Below are positions 13,501 through 24,000 of a stretch of DNA of 64,000 nucleotides, one piece after another (position 1 is the stretch's first letter; each line of letters opens with the position of its first letter). Where the stretch lies: positions 10,677,176 to 10,741,175 of the forward strand of contig NW_024037056.1 of assembly GCF_015706575.1 (NCBI RefSeq), read 5' to 3'. Position numbers and translations under genes: made by a program. Below the pieces are notes generated by a model that worked only from the letters and a program-made list of their open reading frames with translations, made no database searches and had not been told where the DNA came from. This DNA is from Patiria miniata (taxonomy: Eukaryota > Echinodermata > Asteroidea > Valvatida > Asterinidae).

Positions 13501-13586
13501 GGTACGGACGGTGCTGCGCCAGTCTCAGCGGTCCGGACTGGCATCGGGCCGCTGGCCACTGGGTGAGAGGACGACATCTGGGACAT
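1489..13586 (-). CDS. STAU: Staufen-family dsRNA-binding protein (13 coding exons, complete)
   Basis: Coding exons in transcript order are 13586-13428, 12302-12138, 10867-10464, 9669-9513, 9253-9220, 8775-8687, 7332-7111, 6719-6540, 5550-5392, 4579-4519, 3267-3124, 2670-2411 and 1659-1489. All junctions are GT-AG and in frame, giving about 734 aa. The order of dsRNA-binding domains matches metazoan Staufen: dsRBD1 (exons 2-3), a split dsRBD2 (exons 3-4), dsRBD3 (exons 6-7), dsRBD4 (exons 8-9), then a linker and a C-terminal Staufen domain (exons 12-13). Exon 2 opens with MANTKEKTPMC, very like the start of vertebrate STAU2, while the C-terminal half resembles STAU1, as expected of a single pre-duplication invertebrate gene. 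Known family role: cytoplasmic binding of structured mRNAs for transport, translation control and Staufen-mediated decay. I chose the ATG at 13586, the first in exon 1. The exon seems to begin at an acceptor (AG at 13602-13601), so an upstream non-coding exon is expected but was not found. Confidence 0.94.
1680..1870 (-). repeat. tRNA-derived SINE fragment
   Basis: On the minus strand a tRNA-like head is visible: a B-box-like GGTTTTGAATCC region near 1800-1815 and CCTAGTGGTTAGG as A-box-like sequence near 1840-1853. A body containing the common invertebrate SINE phrase GCCTGAGGACACAACACATG lies at about 1773-1792. A related copy on the opposite strand lies at about 32575-32740. It sits in Staufen intron 12. 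Confidence 0.6.
2174..2395. repeat. (GAGTAC)n hexanucleotide array
   Basis: Near-perfect then degenerate tandem GAGTAC units with AGTACAAG variants. The array ends about 15 bp from the Staufen exon 12 splice donor at 2410. Translated frames through it are artefacts. Confidence 0.92.
3975..4476. mobile_element. Foldback MITE with TA target duplication (Tc1/mariner-like)
   Basis: Termini CAGGGTGAGTCAAAA at 3975 and the near-complement ending CGCCCTG at 4476, each flanked by TA (3973-3974, 4477-4478). The two halves are inverted repeats of each other over about 220 bp each, so the whole element can fold into one hairpin. It has no transposase. It lies in Staufen intron 10. A half copy is at 38048-38335. 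Confidence 0.8.
5392..6719 (-). CDS. STAU: Staufen exons 8-9: dsRBD4
   Basis: Exon 8 (6719-6540, residues 411-470) holds GLNPISRLVQILQAINKKEP and ends at REFTIQ. Exon 9 (5550-5392, residues 471-523) continues with CIGKGLKKKAAKRAAAEEML and MGY. Together they form dsRBD4, the conserved RNA-binding domain also present in STAU1 and STAU2. Exon 8 carries about 10 extra residues (QAVNEHPGRPGP) between beta-1 and beta-2 compared with the vertebrate proteins as I recall them. The donor of exon 8 sits a few bases from a minisatellite. Confidence 0.93.
6135..6532. repeat. Minisatellite, ~10-bp unit GAGGACTTGG
   Basis: Some 40 degenerate units of GAGGACTTGG or GAGGACTTGT fill Staufen intron 8, stopping about 8 bp from the exon 8 donor (GT at 6539-6538). 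Minus-strand frames through it encode Ser/Pro/Lys repeats and are not coding. Confidence 0.93.
6781..6945 (-). repeat. Dispersed repeat fragment (family also at 26661-27289)
   Basis: Shares with 26661-27289, in reverse orientation, the blocks ACACTATCGCAAGATCCCCC, CATATGACAGCACTAAACAG and TTGTCACCAAGTTTGGTTGA. It is an interspersed element of unknown class in Staufen intron 7, starting about 60 bp upstream of the exon 8 acceptor. Confidence 0.7.
7111..7332 (-). CDS. STAU: Staufen exon 7: core of dsRBD3
   Basis: 222 nt, residues 337-410. It reads GPPHLKNFKVECIVGEYKTE followed by GTGNSKKNAKRKAAELMI, the classic GPxH loop and KKxAK helix of the main RNA-binding Staufen domain dsRBD3. A basic tail rich in Lys and Pro follows and ends in KKKKSKSLIK, a possible nuclear-localisation or dsRBD3-4 linker segment (inference). 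Confidence 0.95.
7571..7909. mobile_element. TTAA-flanked MITE, CCCTAACC termini (copy 1)
   Basis: TTAA (7567-7570), CCCTAACC ... GTTAGGG, TTAA (7910-7913). CCC/GGG ends next to TTAA match the general piggyBac rule. Interior contains mirrored phrases such as CCATCAAAATCCATC and GATGGAGTTTGATGG. It lies in Staufen intron 6. Confidence 0.65.
8687..9669 (-). CDS. STAU: Staufen exons 4-6: end of dsRBD2, linker, start of dsRBD3
   Basis: Exon 4 (9669-9513) completes dsRBD2 with FYIKVAVGNREFIGEGRTRK and the helix ARQNAALKAL. Exon 5 (9253-9220) is a 34-nt microexon coding for a short acidic linker. Exon 6 (8775-8687) begins dsRBD3 with SDISVVYEKAHQHNLSVNF. Phases 0/1/0 agree throughout. In exon 4 the basic K/R residues before the ARQNAA helix, expected to contact the dsRNA phosphates, are kept. 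Confidence 0.92.
8891..9192. mobile_element. TTAA-flanked MITE, CCCTAACC termini (copy 2)
   Basis: TTAA (8887-8890), CCCTAACCCTGCC ... AATTAGGG, TTAA (9193-9196). It lies in Staufen intron 5. The left end looks telomere-like but is only one and a half units long. Confidence 0.6.
10464..12302 (-). CDS. STAU: Staufen exons 2-3: dsRBD1 and first half of dsRBD2
   Basis: Exon 2 (12302-12138, residues 54-108) and exon 3 (10867-10464, residues 109-243) carry dsRBD1. The alpha-beta part reads ELARFNRLQPQYELMEETG and the closing helix SIKKAQHKAAEHAL. Exon 3 then starts dsRBD2 (about residues 148-184, NPNALTATVELNSKAMKAG), which is interrupted by about 59 residues of Gly/Pro/Arg-rich sequence (185-243). 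The remainder of dsRBD2 is in exon 4. Confidence 0.93.
10994..11285 (+). repeat. tRNA-derived SINE
   Basis: A tRNA-like head has an A-box-like TGGCTAGTGCGTAAAG (about 10998-11013) and B box GGTTCGATTCC (11040-11050). A ~220-bp body follows. Located in Staufen intron 2. The orientation is opposite to the gene. Confidence 0.65.
11798..12117. mobile_element. hAT-type MITE 12 bp from a splice donor
   Basis: Termini CAGTGTTTCCCCTGG and its complement ending AAACACTG at 12117, flanked by a perfect 8-bp direct repeat GTTTGTAC (11790-11797 and 12118-12125). CAGTG ends plus 8-bp duplication are hAT hallmarks. The insertion lies 11-12 bp into Staufen intron 2, next to the donor GT at 12137-12136. Confidence 0.85.
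12383..12997. mobile_element. Possible third TTAA-flanked MITE
   Basis: TTAA at 12379-12382 and 12998-13001 bracket a block beginning CCCTCTACCCCAAGCCCATC and ending GGGGGTTGGGC. Interior phrases about CATCAAACTCCAACA and TTGAAGTTTGTTAGG recall the 7571-7909 copy. Terminal symmetry is imperfect. It lies in Staufen intron 1. Confidence 0.4.
13061..13467 (-). repeat. Tandem copies of the Staufen exon 1 edge plus donor
   Basis: Four units of ~120-125 bp begin at about 13061, 13186, 13308 and 13428; the last is the real exon edge. Each carries the ~40-bp exon end (plus-strand CTCAGTTGGACCTGCCCC and following), the splice donor and the start of the intron. Minus-strand donor dinucleotides are GT at the units beginning 13061, 13308 and 13428 and GC at 13186. 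Confidence 0.93.
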
Positions 13587-13600
13587 GATCGCAAGATTTG
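13428..13600 (-). CDS. STAU: Staufen exon 1 (start codon exon)
   Basis: The ATG is at 13586-13584 and the donor follows 13428 (GAG|GTACAT). It encodes about 53 residues rich in Ser, Pro, Ala and Gly with no domain, ending in GPAGAAGAGPTE. A pyrimidine-rich tract and AG lie just upstream (13601-13602), so translation probably begins in the second transcribed exon. The last ~40 bp of this exon with its donor are repeated three more times in the following intron. An alternative start is the ATG at 12299 in exon 2, which would give a protein beginning as human STAU2 does. Confidence 0.75.
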
Positions 13601-16600
13601 CTGCCAAAGTAAAGAAAAGTGAATTGGTTATTGTAAATTATTTGAAAAATTGACTTTTACTGAATTTGAGAAGCATTAGAGTTGATGAATCGAGAAGAAA
13701 TGAATCCCAAAATATTTTTGTAAATAATGCAGTAGGCTACCTTGAAGCCACTGTGTGCATAGGTCTACGTTGAAAAATATGAATTTGTGACTGAAAAATA
13801 TTTTACAAATCTTTTTTTTTTTAAATAGGCAGTGGATATCTAACTGGCACGGCTTTCTTTTAGTAAACGATATTAAGCCGGCACGGCATTGAACATGCGC
13901 AGTGATCGTTGTTTTGGGACTTAGACATTTTTACCGTGATTAATCTTAGTCTGGTTCCACTTCATTCATTCAGTGAAGTACTTATACCGCATTGCTAATT
14001 ATTTATACATAAACATCTAACATGTCTAACATTGCAACAGTTGCAATTAATACACCAATGCCAGGCCTACATTCTTGATTTTTTTCTTCCCTTTTTTTTT
14101 ACACAGAAAAAACATAAAAAAAAGGCAGTGGATATTTTGCCGGAGACGGCAAACCTTCAGTAAACGTTAGTTTGCCGGATATGCACTGAACATGCGCAGT
14201 TACTGTTTTTTTGTACTTGAACATTTTCCGGTGACAAATTTTAGTCTGGCTCCATGCCAATATTATCGTTGTATTTTTGTATTAACAAGATGGGAATCAG
14301 ACCATTTCATAATTTCAGACTTTATTTCCCTTAAAAAAAAATCCTCCAGAGCCACAAATCTGAAAAAGAAAAAGTAATACTCTGCAATAAAATGTTTGAG
14401 ACATATTAAAATAATAAAAGAAGAATATTCTTATTTATTTGGGGATGGGAAAAAAACCCTTAAAATTGTGGCGGGGGTCAGGATTCGAACTCGGGACATC
14501 CCACTCACCAGAGCTATTGCTTAACCACTGCACCGACTGTGCTACACAACTTTGGCGGGAATTTAATACATGTTATAATTCAGCCCTATCTTAAAGAGTA
14601 CAGCGCCCTCTGTTGATATGGATTGCCGCCTGCAAACCTTTAGTACAGTCGTTTGACCGGTTCCGCAATCGCAAATCGTCTGAAGCGTCTTGTGGCGAAA
14701 AAACGCGCTTTCACAGGAAGCTACCTATCTATAAATATGCGCAAATTACTCACCTACTTCATGATATGAATAGTTTTCTGTGATCGTTTGAAAGCGAAAT
14801 TTGCCAGGACATTTTGTAGAGGTCGGTGCTTTGACCGGTTCCGCAAATGTTTTCCGGTTTCGCAAACGGCGCCCTCTGCGAGACTGGACTGAAAATATTC
14901 CTTGTTTACTGGCCAAATCTAGATCGTTTTTGCCCCCAAACCAGCCAAGAAAAGATATGGATTATATTTCCCTGTGCATGAGCCAAGGTCTGCCATTATA
15001 ATGCGTCCAAATTTACAAAATGTAACTCCATGAAAATGTTATGGTTCGTTGGATTTTTTTTACGTTTTAATTATTTGACTTGCTTCAATCCAATTAAAAT
15101 TTAAATGACTTTCTTGCTTTTTGTGCATTCTGTCTATCATCTTGCAATCACTAATATTTTGCTTTTTTGTTGTCTTATTTTTATTTAGACACACTCTGAC
15201 GTTGGATAGAACCAGACACAAACCTCGTACCGAATTGCTCCAGTTGGTTGTTTTTTTCTCACATAAGCACAGACCAGCTATTTATGAATTTGAATTAATA
15301 TTTTCTCCAGGATCATTTTTAATTCCTATGACACTAATAAGGAAGTTACTGCGTGGCTGGATGAATTGGAACTGAATCATTGTCTGCAGGGGAGCACTGT
15401 TTATTAATATTATTTGTTTATTTAATTATTATTATTTATTTACTTTTGTTTATTCCCTGCTTTTTTTTCATTTTACTTTTTTTTTGTGGGGGGGGGGGGG
15501 GAGTGTTTCAATTTGTTCAGGGTAACAACACAATATGCTTAATTTTGTGTGCACCAACATCCAGTAGGGGGAACCTGATACATACAGGCCAGATACATAC
15601 AGGCCACATACATATTGTTTCACATTCAAATTAAATTTCACAAACAAATTAAAACAAGTTGTTAAAAATGTCATAAATCCTATGGCTGTTTCATAGCAAT
15701 GCCAATTTCTAATTATAATGTTCAGTTACTCCTCGTACGTTGTTGCACAAATTAACTCTGTACATGTATCATGCTTGGGCAACTGTATTAGCAAACCTCA
15801 TCTACTGTTCGGTGATGCTCTTAAAAGAAAATGTCAACACATTCATCACGAATATCCCGATAACCCTTTCAATATATTGACATGTGATACCTGCATGTGT
15901 AAATGTAATACAAAACTAAAGCACTCAAAAGCTACCCCTTTTAAATCCAAAAATATACGTGTCATATAAATAAATGGTGATGAATCACAGAAATAGACAT
16001 GTTCTGTGAGTTTTTCATGCAAAGTAGCATAGTTTTTCAAACACCTCACTTCTCTTTCACATGTACTGGTTAATAAAAATGTATGTAACGCCTTTAAATT
16101 TATTGCCTTTATGACACCTGCATGTCTGTTTAATTGTTATACACAAATAATTTAAGCACTCCAGAAGCTAGCACTATACAAAAAACTTGTCACATAAATA
16201 AATTAATTCAAAGAAATGGTGATGAAGACACACAGCTACATGTACTTTCACTATAATATTCAACTTCTTCTTGACCTTCACAGGTAAAACTGAAAAAGAT
16301 GTGCTGATGGCCTCTTATGGCCCATCAGGAGGCTGGCGTAATCTTCTTCTTTGCCTTTGCATTGTCTGTATGAAACAGAAATTTTATATAAAACGTTTAG
16401 TTTATGACCAATTGAGACAAAAATGAGAAATGGTTTATAGTATTTGACAAATTTTGTGCTCCAAGAAAACAATCAAAATTTGTGTCTCTGTACTGACGAG
16501 AGACTGGTCTTCATTATGAAATATTAGTGGACCTATTTTTCTTTTTGTTTAAAAGGGTAAAGAGTAAGGTTAGAACCCACCGAAAAAAGGATAATTTTAA

Positions 16601-18480
16601 ATTTACTAAATTACTGGAAATGTCCTTTGGGTTAGAAACATATTATTATGCACTATTCTTAATTGGTCCCCACAAACCTCACCTCCTAGCCTGGGCTGAC
16701 TCATGCACCCTGGATGTGGAGAGTTGTAACTCTAAAATGGATTCAAACCCCTTAGGCACAACTGCTTCAACATCAAGTATGGGGTGAATTTTTTTAGAGC
16801 AAAGGAAAAGCGTTTAGTGGGAAGTATTAAGAAAGATTTTTGTATTTTAAATTTTGAAGTCCAAATTTTTTTTATCCAAAACCTACAGTGCTGTCCGGGA
16901 GCTGGACAGAAACAAAATCATTTTGTTTCAATTTAGTTTTTAATTTTTTGCACTGAACACCCAGAAATGATCATCAAATTCGACATTTTTAAACGAGGAT
17001 TAATAGAAATTCTCAATTTCTTAGTAAGTTGTAAAAAAAAAAAAGATTCATGCCAAAATAAATAAAGTGCACCGCGCTAGGGGGCCGTCATCAACAATAC
17101 TTGTCAATAGCAGCACTGGTTAATACAGTCACACCATGGCCAATGTATTGTATAGGCAGTATGAATGCGTTTGCGGAACCGGCCAAACGACCAGCAGTTA
17201 CTCTGGTGGGTATAGAAAAAAAAATTCAAAGACTTCAAATCTTATATTTGTATGGTGGAATAATGAATAATTTCCGAACAAGTTGCATCAATCGCCATGA
17301 TTTAATTCCCCTGAACAATCGTGTAGCAGGCCGACAAACATGAAATCACGCTTCCGTGCGCGTTCCATTTCGGCAGTTCGTTAACGGCAAGTGACGGTCG
17401 TAGGGGATTTATTTTTAAATGTAAGTGAGTATCCTAAAACTAAAACCATTTTTGAAAAGTAGATTGAATAACCTTTCCATCGGTACCAAAGTTTAAGTCC
17501 TTGGCGTTTTCGTCTTCCTGAAAACGAGAGCTAGTTTTCCGAAATTGCGGAACTGGTCAAATTGCGGAACCGGTCAATTGACTGTAAACGTTAGTTTGCC
17601 GGCGTTACCTCCGGCAAAATATACACTACCTAAAAAAAACATTCATGTAATTTTTTTTCTTATGCCAGATATTTACACTTGGTAGTTGATTAACAAATAA
17701 TGAAATATAACTTTACAGTAAAACACGTACCACCCCCTTCTCTCCAATTACAACTCGCCATGCCCGCCCCATTCAAACGTGCACAATAGCAAACCGCAAA
17801 CCATGATGAACAACGATCGACCATGTCGACGCAGTTGAAAAAATTAAACATTAAAAATCGCCGGCTTTTACCTTAAATATCGGTTCGATAACACCAAAAC
17901 TTGTAACCACGTAGCCTGCAAATCCAAACTGTGAAGTGGAGAGGGGTTATACACGCGACATTGGCAAACACTAAAGAAAACTTTGCGTGCAAAAACACAC
18001 GTGTATTTCGTTGATTGAAGAACCCAGGCGCAGAGAAAGAACTGCCCTGGTAAAATGTAAAACACATGAATTAAAAGGAAATACGTCACAGTTTGGAAAA
18101 CATATTACAACGTGTAGTTGAGGTATAACATGAAATAAATGTTATCGCCATATTTTGATATTTTCCATATGAAATTTACATTTTTTAATACTGGCATAAA
18201 TACATTCATGCAATACAGTGCTTAAAAATCGATAATTCGCCAGAAATTTTATATACAACAGAAACCACTAACTACATGTTCATATCATGACAATGAAGCA
18301 GAAATGTTTGAGGAAAAAGTTGCAAGAATTCAAAATAATAATGTGTCGCTTGACCTTGATTTTGGTGAACTTTTGTCAGAAATAAAGAAATGTCCATTTC
18401 TCATGTTTCATGTCAGTTTGTGGTTGTATTGATATATATGTATATATTTTTAATAACCCTTCCTCAAAACAATGACATAT
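13601..18480. other. Transposon-rich spacer between divergent Staufen and FBXO16
   Basis: No coding exon was found. A non-coding first exon of Staufen should lie here but could not be fixed. It holds nested inverted-repeat elements: AGGCAGTGGATAT starts at about 13826 and 14123, ending at about 17630 with the mirrored AGTGTATATTTTGCCGG. An inner pair TTTGACCGGTTCCGCAA lies near 14650 and near 17575 (inverted). A tRNA-like SINE head is on minus at 14475-14545 and a G homopolymer near 15487-15500. Confidence 0.55.
14475..14545 (-). repeat. tRNA-like SINE head
   Basis: Minus strand reads an A-box-like GGTGCAGTGGTTAAGC (about 14534-14519) and B box GAGTTCGAATCC (14492-14481), spaced as in tRNA. 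It is set inside repetitive DNA, so it is a SINE relic rather than a tRNA gene. Confidence 0.5.
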
Positions 18481-18542
18481 CTAAACTCAATAGGTTACCG
18501 GGAGGTTTCCCGTTTCAATTCCCGTCGTGCAATGCGACAAAG

Positions 18543-18560
18543 AAAATGGCGGCCTTCTGA
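18543..18560 (+). promoter_or_regulatory. YY1-like motif and 4-codon upstream ORF in FBXO16 leader
   Basis: AAAATGGCGGCC (18543-18554) is the consensus YY1 site often found just downstream of animal transcription starts. Its ATG also opens a tiny uORF (ATG GCG GCC TTC TGA, 18546-18560) out of frame with the main ATG at 18676. Function is inferred. Confidence 0.5.
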
Positions 18561-18675
18561 AGGCAGAAGTTGTGTACATTGGATACGCAATTTTGAAGAC
18601 TGTTTTGGACCCCTTCTTCGTCGCAAGCCTGGATCTAATTGTTTCAGAGAAGCGGGGTCGACGCAGGGAATAATC

Positions 18676-21038
18676 ATGGCGTGGTCTGGGGAACAAAAGA
18701 GGCTGGAAAACAAGAAGAAGAACCTGGATTCCAAGATTCGGTTTAGTGCGTGGACGCCGATGAATCACACGCCAACGAATGACAAGGTCATCAGCTCAGC
18801 TCAGCTGTTCATCATGTTCATTCAGCCATGGATTCAGCTAGCACACGAATCCATCCATGGAAATTTTAAACATGGGAAATTAGTGGGGGGAAGACACGAT
18901 ATCTACGCGTTCGGTATAGAGTTAAGAAATATAAAAGCTGAATTTAAATGCAGGTTTTCTTTTTAGTCATCAATTAAAAAAATCAATTATCAATCTAGTC
19001 CGAGTAACTTGGACCCAACTTATCGCCTTTTTTAACATTTGGACATGGTCTGGCGATAGTGGGGTCCAAGCTAATACCGCGACCTGGACAACATCATCCT
19101 GTCACTGTCCCAAAAACCAACATTTTCCAACAAAAAACATCAGATTTCACCTTCAAAACGGCCTCCAAATAACTAGATATGCCTCCTGAGGTACAAGTAG
19201 ACATCGATAATTAAGATGGTTGTACTGAAGTTTACTTACGATCCGGAAAAAAAGTGAAATTTTCCGTCCATTTCGGAGAGCTCCCCTCGCGATCTTGAAC
19301 ACGTTAAATTTCCGATCGTGTTTAATGTTTGAACGACGCGATTTCTTCTACATGCCCAGCGTACATTCGACGGTCCCCGTATCCCGAGTGCGATTCCGTT
19401 ACCGAGCACGCGCGATGCATCGATTATGATAATGAGTCACGTTTGTAAACACATACATGTGCATTTCGAACTGTAAAAGGGAATTGGGAACCAGCTTGAA
19501 CTGGTATCCGCCATAAAAGCTGCGCTAGTTCCCGACTCCCTATTATCGTTTGAAATGCACATGTGTTTACAAACGTGATCCAGTCTACTCATTATCATAA
19601 TCGATGCATCGCGTGCGCTCGGTAACGGAATCGCACTCGGGATACGGGGACCATCGAATGTACGCTGGGCATGTAGAAGAAATCGCGTCGTTCAAACATT
19701 AAACACGATCGGAAATTTAACGTGTTCAAGATCGCGAGGGGAGCTCTCCGAAATGGACGGAAAATTTCACTTTTTTCCGGATCGTAAGTAAACTTCAGTA
19801 CAATCATCTTAATTATCGATGTCTACTTGTACCTCAGGTGGCATATCTAGTAATTTGGAGGCCGTTTTGAAGGTGAAATCTGATGTTTTTTGTTGGAAAA
19901 TGTTGGTTTTTGGGACAGTGACAGGATGATGTTGTCCAGGTCGCGGTATTAGCTCGGACCCCACTATCGCCAGACCATGTCCAAATGTTAAAAAAGGCGA
20001 TAAGTTGGGTCCAAGTTACTCGGACTATTATCAATCATGAAGAACAGCCACAATTTAACATGATGTTGCTAACAAATCAAATCTCTCTAATTTTGTATGT
20101 GAATGTTTGTGTTGAATATATTTTGTTTGTAATACACAATTGTATTTTTTTTCCGTAATAAGTTGGAGATAGGAGTGATGAAAAATTCTACTTCCAGAGC
20201 TGTAAGGTTTTTACAAACCTTATAAAATACAGATGAGATAGACCAATTAAAGTTGCTGTAGCAGAAAATTCTCAATTTTTTTCGGACCTCCAAACTCTCC
20301 TGTCATGAAATGTTTGGCCTTTTCACAAGTATTATCTTGATGAGGATAGGTACCTCTAGGGTGGGTTGAAATCCCTAAAAAGTCAAACAAAAATGTGAAA
20401 TCTACCAGAATTTTATTCACCAGGATCGCAGGAGTCTCGCACTTGGCCGTCTGTCATCGTTTGCCGTCGACTGAGGGCGCTTTAATTCTCTTGACCAACT
20501 GCAGCACGGCTTTAATTTCATAGCGCAAGGCACGGAAACACTGGCTGAATGAAAGCCGGGCTGAAGTTGGTCAAGATAATTAAAGTGCCCTTAGTCAAGG
20601 GCAAAGGATGACAAACGGCCGAGTGCGAGACTCCTACGATCCTGGTGAATGAAATTCTGGTAAATTTCACATTTGTGTTGGACATTTTAGGGATTTCAAC
20701 CCACAGCAACTTCAATTGGTCTATCTGTAAAGTTAATGTGGCTGGTTTGTAAAAACCTTACAGTTCTGGAAGTAGAAAAATACTCAAAATTGTAAAAGAC
20801 AATTTGAAAAATTGAAGTCTGTAATAAATATCTTTTTTTTAATATTATTATTCTTTGGAATTGGAGTGGTTCGTGAAGACAGGCTTTTAACGTTAAATTT
20901 TTAGAGTTATAAATACATTGTACTTTATTTAATCTCATTCCTGAACTTTGAGTGCTATTTCATTTTTCCGAACATGATTTCATTTTGTTTTGCCGCATTC
21001 AGGTATATGAAGAGAGAAAAGACGTGCTGAGAAAATGG
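18676..21038 (+). CDS. FBXO16: FBXO16 exons 1-2: conserved N-terminus
   Basis: Exon 1 (18676-18786, 37 codons) ends at a slightly weak donor AAG|GTCATC. Exon 2 (21003-21038) is a 36-nt microexon coding VYEERKDVLRKW with strong flanks (CAG| and |GTAAGT). The intron between them contains a 1032-bp Mutator-like palindrome and a second ~600-bp palindrome. Confidence 0.85.
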
Positions 21039-24000
21039 GTAAGTTGTAGGGCAGGTAAAAAAAAAGAAGTTATCGTCCCACTCGCATCCTTTTTTGAAGC
21101 CGCATCTGGGTTTTTTTTTTTTTTTTCTCACCTCAAAAAGCTAACTTTTTCTTGTATTTCACTTTTATAAAATAAATAGCGCATGTTCAACATGAATATT
21201 TTGACTCTACTTACCATAAGGATAGCTTATTAAAAGCTGGCGGTCATTTTGAACCGAAGTTGGCTGCCAATCTGAATTTAAATACTTGACGGCCATCTTG
21301 GAACAAAATATTTAAACTACAAAAAAAAAGGCTCTCATCCTCCTCTTTTTGAAAAAAAACCCGGATGATCAACTGGTTTTTTTTTAATTTAACTTGGCCT
21401 AAATTCACAAAACTTACATTACATGTATCAGATCTTGATATTTTACCAGGACAGCACAATTTACACCTACCAATGATTTTTTTAACGTTATTTAAAAAGA
21501 TCAAAATACATATTTCGTTGATTGTTATTTCACTTTAAAGGGAATGTACAACATTTGCTTTTGCTCCAATTTTCAGAAATAAATGGATTTGGAGGATTAG
21601 TATGTTATAGCAAATATTGTTAAACTGACTTGATTCACGTTTTGGGCTTGTAGACGCTGGAAAAACCAAGAAAACCAATCATGCTCTTGTAGTCTGGTAC
21701 CCTGTCTCCGCTTTACATGAAACAGAGCAATTTATAGACTTTGGGGAATTGTAAGGTCAAAGAATCAGTCTAGCAGGCTTGAACCCCTTCACAGGTGTGT
21801 AATCAATTGCAAAGAAAATGCGGAATAACTAAATATGAAAAACAAGGAGCAGTTTTTGAAAAAAAGCCAGTTATCTCCAACCGACCAGCGTTAGAAAAAT
21901 ACAGTTTTTCTTGAAAATGTCAGCACACCAGGAGCCACGATTCTACAGGATGCTTTCGACTGTCATTCCCTAACAAATCAGTAAGGTATTTCGTGATAAT
22001 TTGATCATTTCGTTTTTTGATGTTTGCAAATGTTGTATCTTCCCTTTAAAACAAAATAAAAAAAATCCATTTTTCAGTTTGACAGGTGGAGTGACACACA
22101 GCGCCGTGCATCCATCGTTGAAATCATGGAGCGCTGTAGCTTGGGACAGCTCCAATTCATGAAGCAGATCGCTGTCGCCAAATTGCCCATAGTCTGCCAA
22201 GATTTTACAAGGGAACTTCCCAGAGCAATCTGCCTGTATATCTTCTCGTTTCTGGATCCCCGAAGTCTGTGCAGATGTGCTCAGGTAGCATGATAACTGT
22301 TATGAGTACGACCCAACTATGGCAAAGGTCCCAACTATAGTTGGGACTGTCCCAACTATTGTTGGGATGGAAGTCCTAACTATAGTTTGGAGTTGGGACG
22401 ATCCTAACTGTAGTTGGGATTGTCCCAACTGTAGTTGGGAGGATTCCATAGTTGGGGTGTAACGTAATCACGGGGAAACCAGATGGTCATGACATACAAT
22501 TGAAACCTATTATTTGGACAGTCCCAACAATAGTTTGGGAAGTCCTAACTATAGTTTAGAGTTGGGTACAATACTAACTGTAGTTGGGACTAACCAGTTT
22601 GGCTGGGATGATCCTATATTTGGGGTTTAGCATAACCATGGGCTAATTGCATGGAGCTAGTAAGCATCTATAGAAATATGCTAAGCACACAAAATGTTGC
22701 TTAATAGCAAAAAACAGATTACCTGTTAAATTATCATTGGCTGTTTATTGTGACTTGGTCTTAACTGATTATACTGGAAAATCCCTCAAATAATAATGCA
22801 TTATAAAGCCATGTAAAAAAAAATAGTTTCTCGTCTGGACTTTTTGAAAAAAGGATAGGGTAGCTCTTTTTTCTTAAAATCGCGGATATTCCAAGATGGC
22901 GGACGGATTCTTCCATCTTCTTGACTCTTTTGCAGATACTTTTGTGTCCAAAGGAGTGAAGAGCCATCACCCTTTCAACCAGATTTTGAACTTGCATACA
23001 TAGCTACAATTTTGCCGGAAACATACAAAAAGACAATGTATGATTAAAAAAGAAAAAGAAAAAGGAAGCTGGTGGAAAAAGAAAGTAGGCGAGGACGAGA
23101 AACTGCTTTATTATTTTACTTGGCCTTATGTTGCAGCATTGTTTTAGTTTGATTTGAAGTACTGAAAATCAGTAGCAGTATCTCATGTACAGTAGGTTTT
23201 GGTTCAATACAGAAAATCTGCATTTGATAGTTCACTCAAGGAAAATAAATGAGAATAAAATTCATTTTTTTCCCCTCCTTTTTTTGTCCGAAGGTTTGTT
23301 GGTACTGGAAGTACTTGACCGAGCTGGACCAGATCTGGATGCCTAAAGCGCTGCGGCTGAGCTGGTACCTGACCTTCTCTCCAAGTCCCTATGAGACGGG
23401 TGTGTGGAAGAGGCACTACCTGGAGAACGTCAGGGGTTTGCATTACGTCAACCCTAAGGTGGGTGGAGCCGTCCTGCCTGTCAATCAAACACAGAGCGTT
23501 GACCAATCAGATCATGACTTTAAATCAGGTGACCATAGTAGCTCGGTCTAACTTGGTCAGAAGCAGTGTGAGAATTGTACAAACTAACTAGGTTAGGTTA
23601 GCCAAAGCCAGCACGGTCCATTGGGTGTTTTGCGGCTATGCCTAGTAGCATTGACACACTACAGTAATCCCTAGCCATAGATAAAAATGCGTGTTTTGGG
23701 CTAAGCAAAATATCTTACCAATTTTGAGTCTGCATTTCACTTCCATTTGTAGAAAAGAAAGCTTGCAGAAATAAAATCTGGCCAACGTTAGCAAATAAAA
23801 TTTGCCAAGATGGCTACACTCCAAAGATGATATCCTGAGTGTTTCACCAACCAAATTTAGGTCACAATATTTTTTTTTAAATAGAGTTTTGAAGCAATTG
23901 AGAAAACAGTCTAGCAATATATTTTAGAATTCTGGTGTTTATTTTCCTTTTTTTAAAAACTTTACTTATACAAGGTATCAACGAATTGGCTAAACACAAA

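Noticed and set aside
18472..18675. In-frame upstream extension of FBXO16 to an ATG at 18472
   Set aside because: Protein similarity to FBXO16 starts near 18676, and the segment contains a YY1-like leader motif and uORF typical of 5' UTR.
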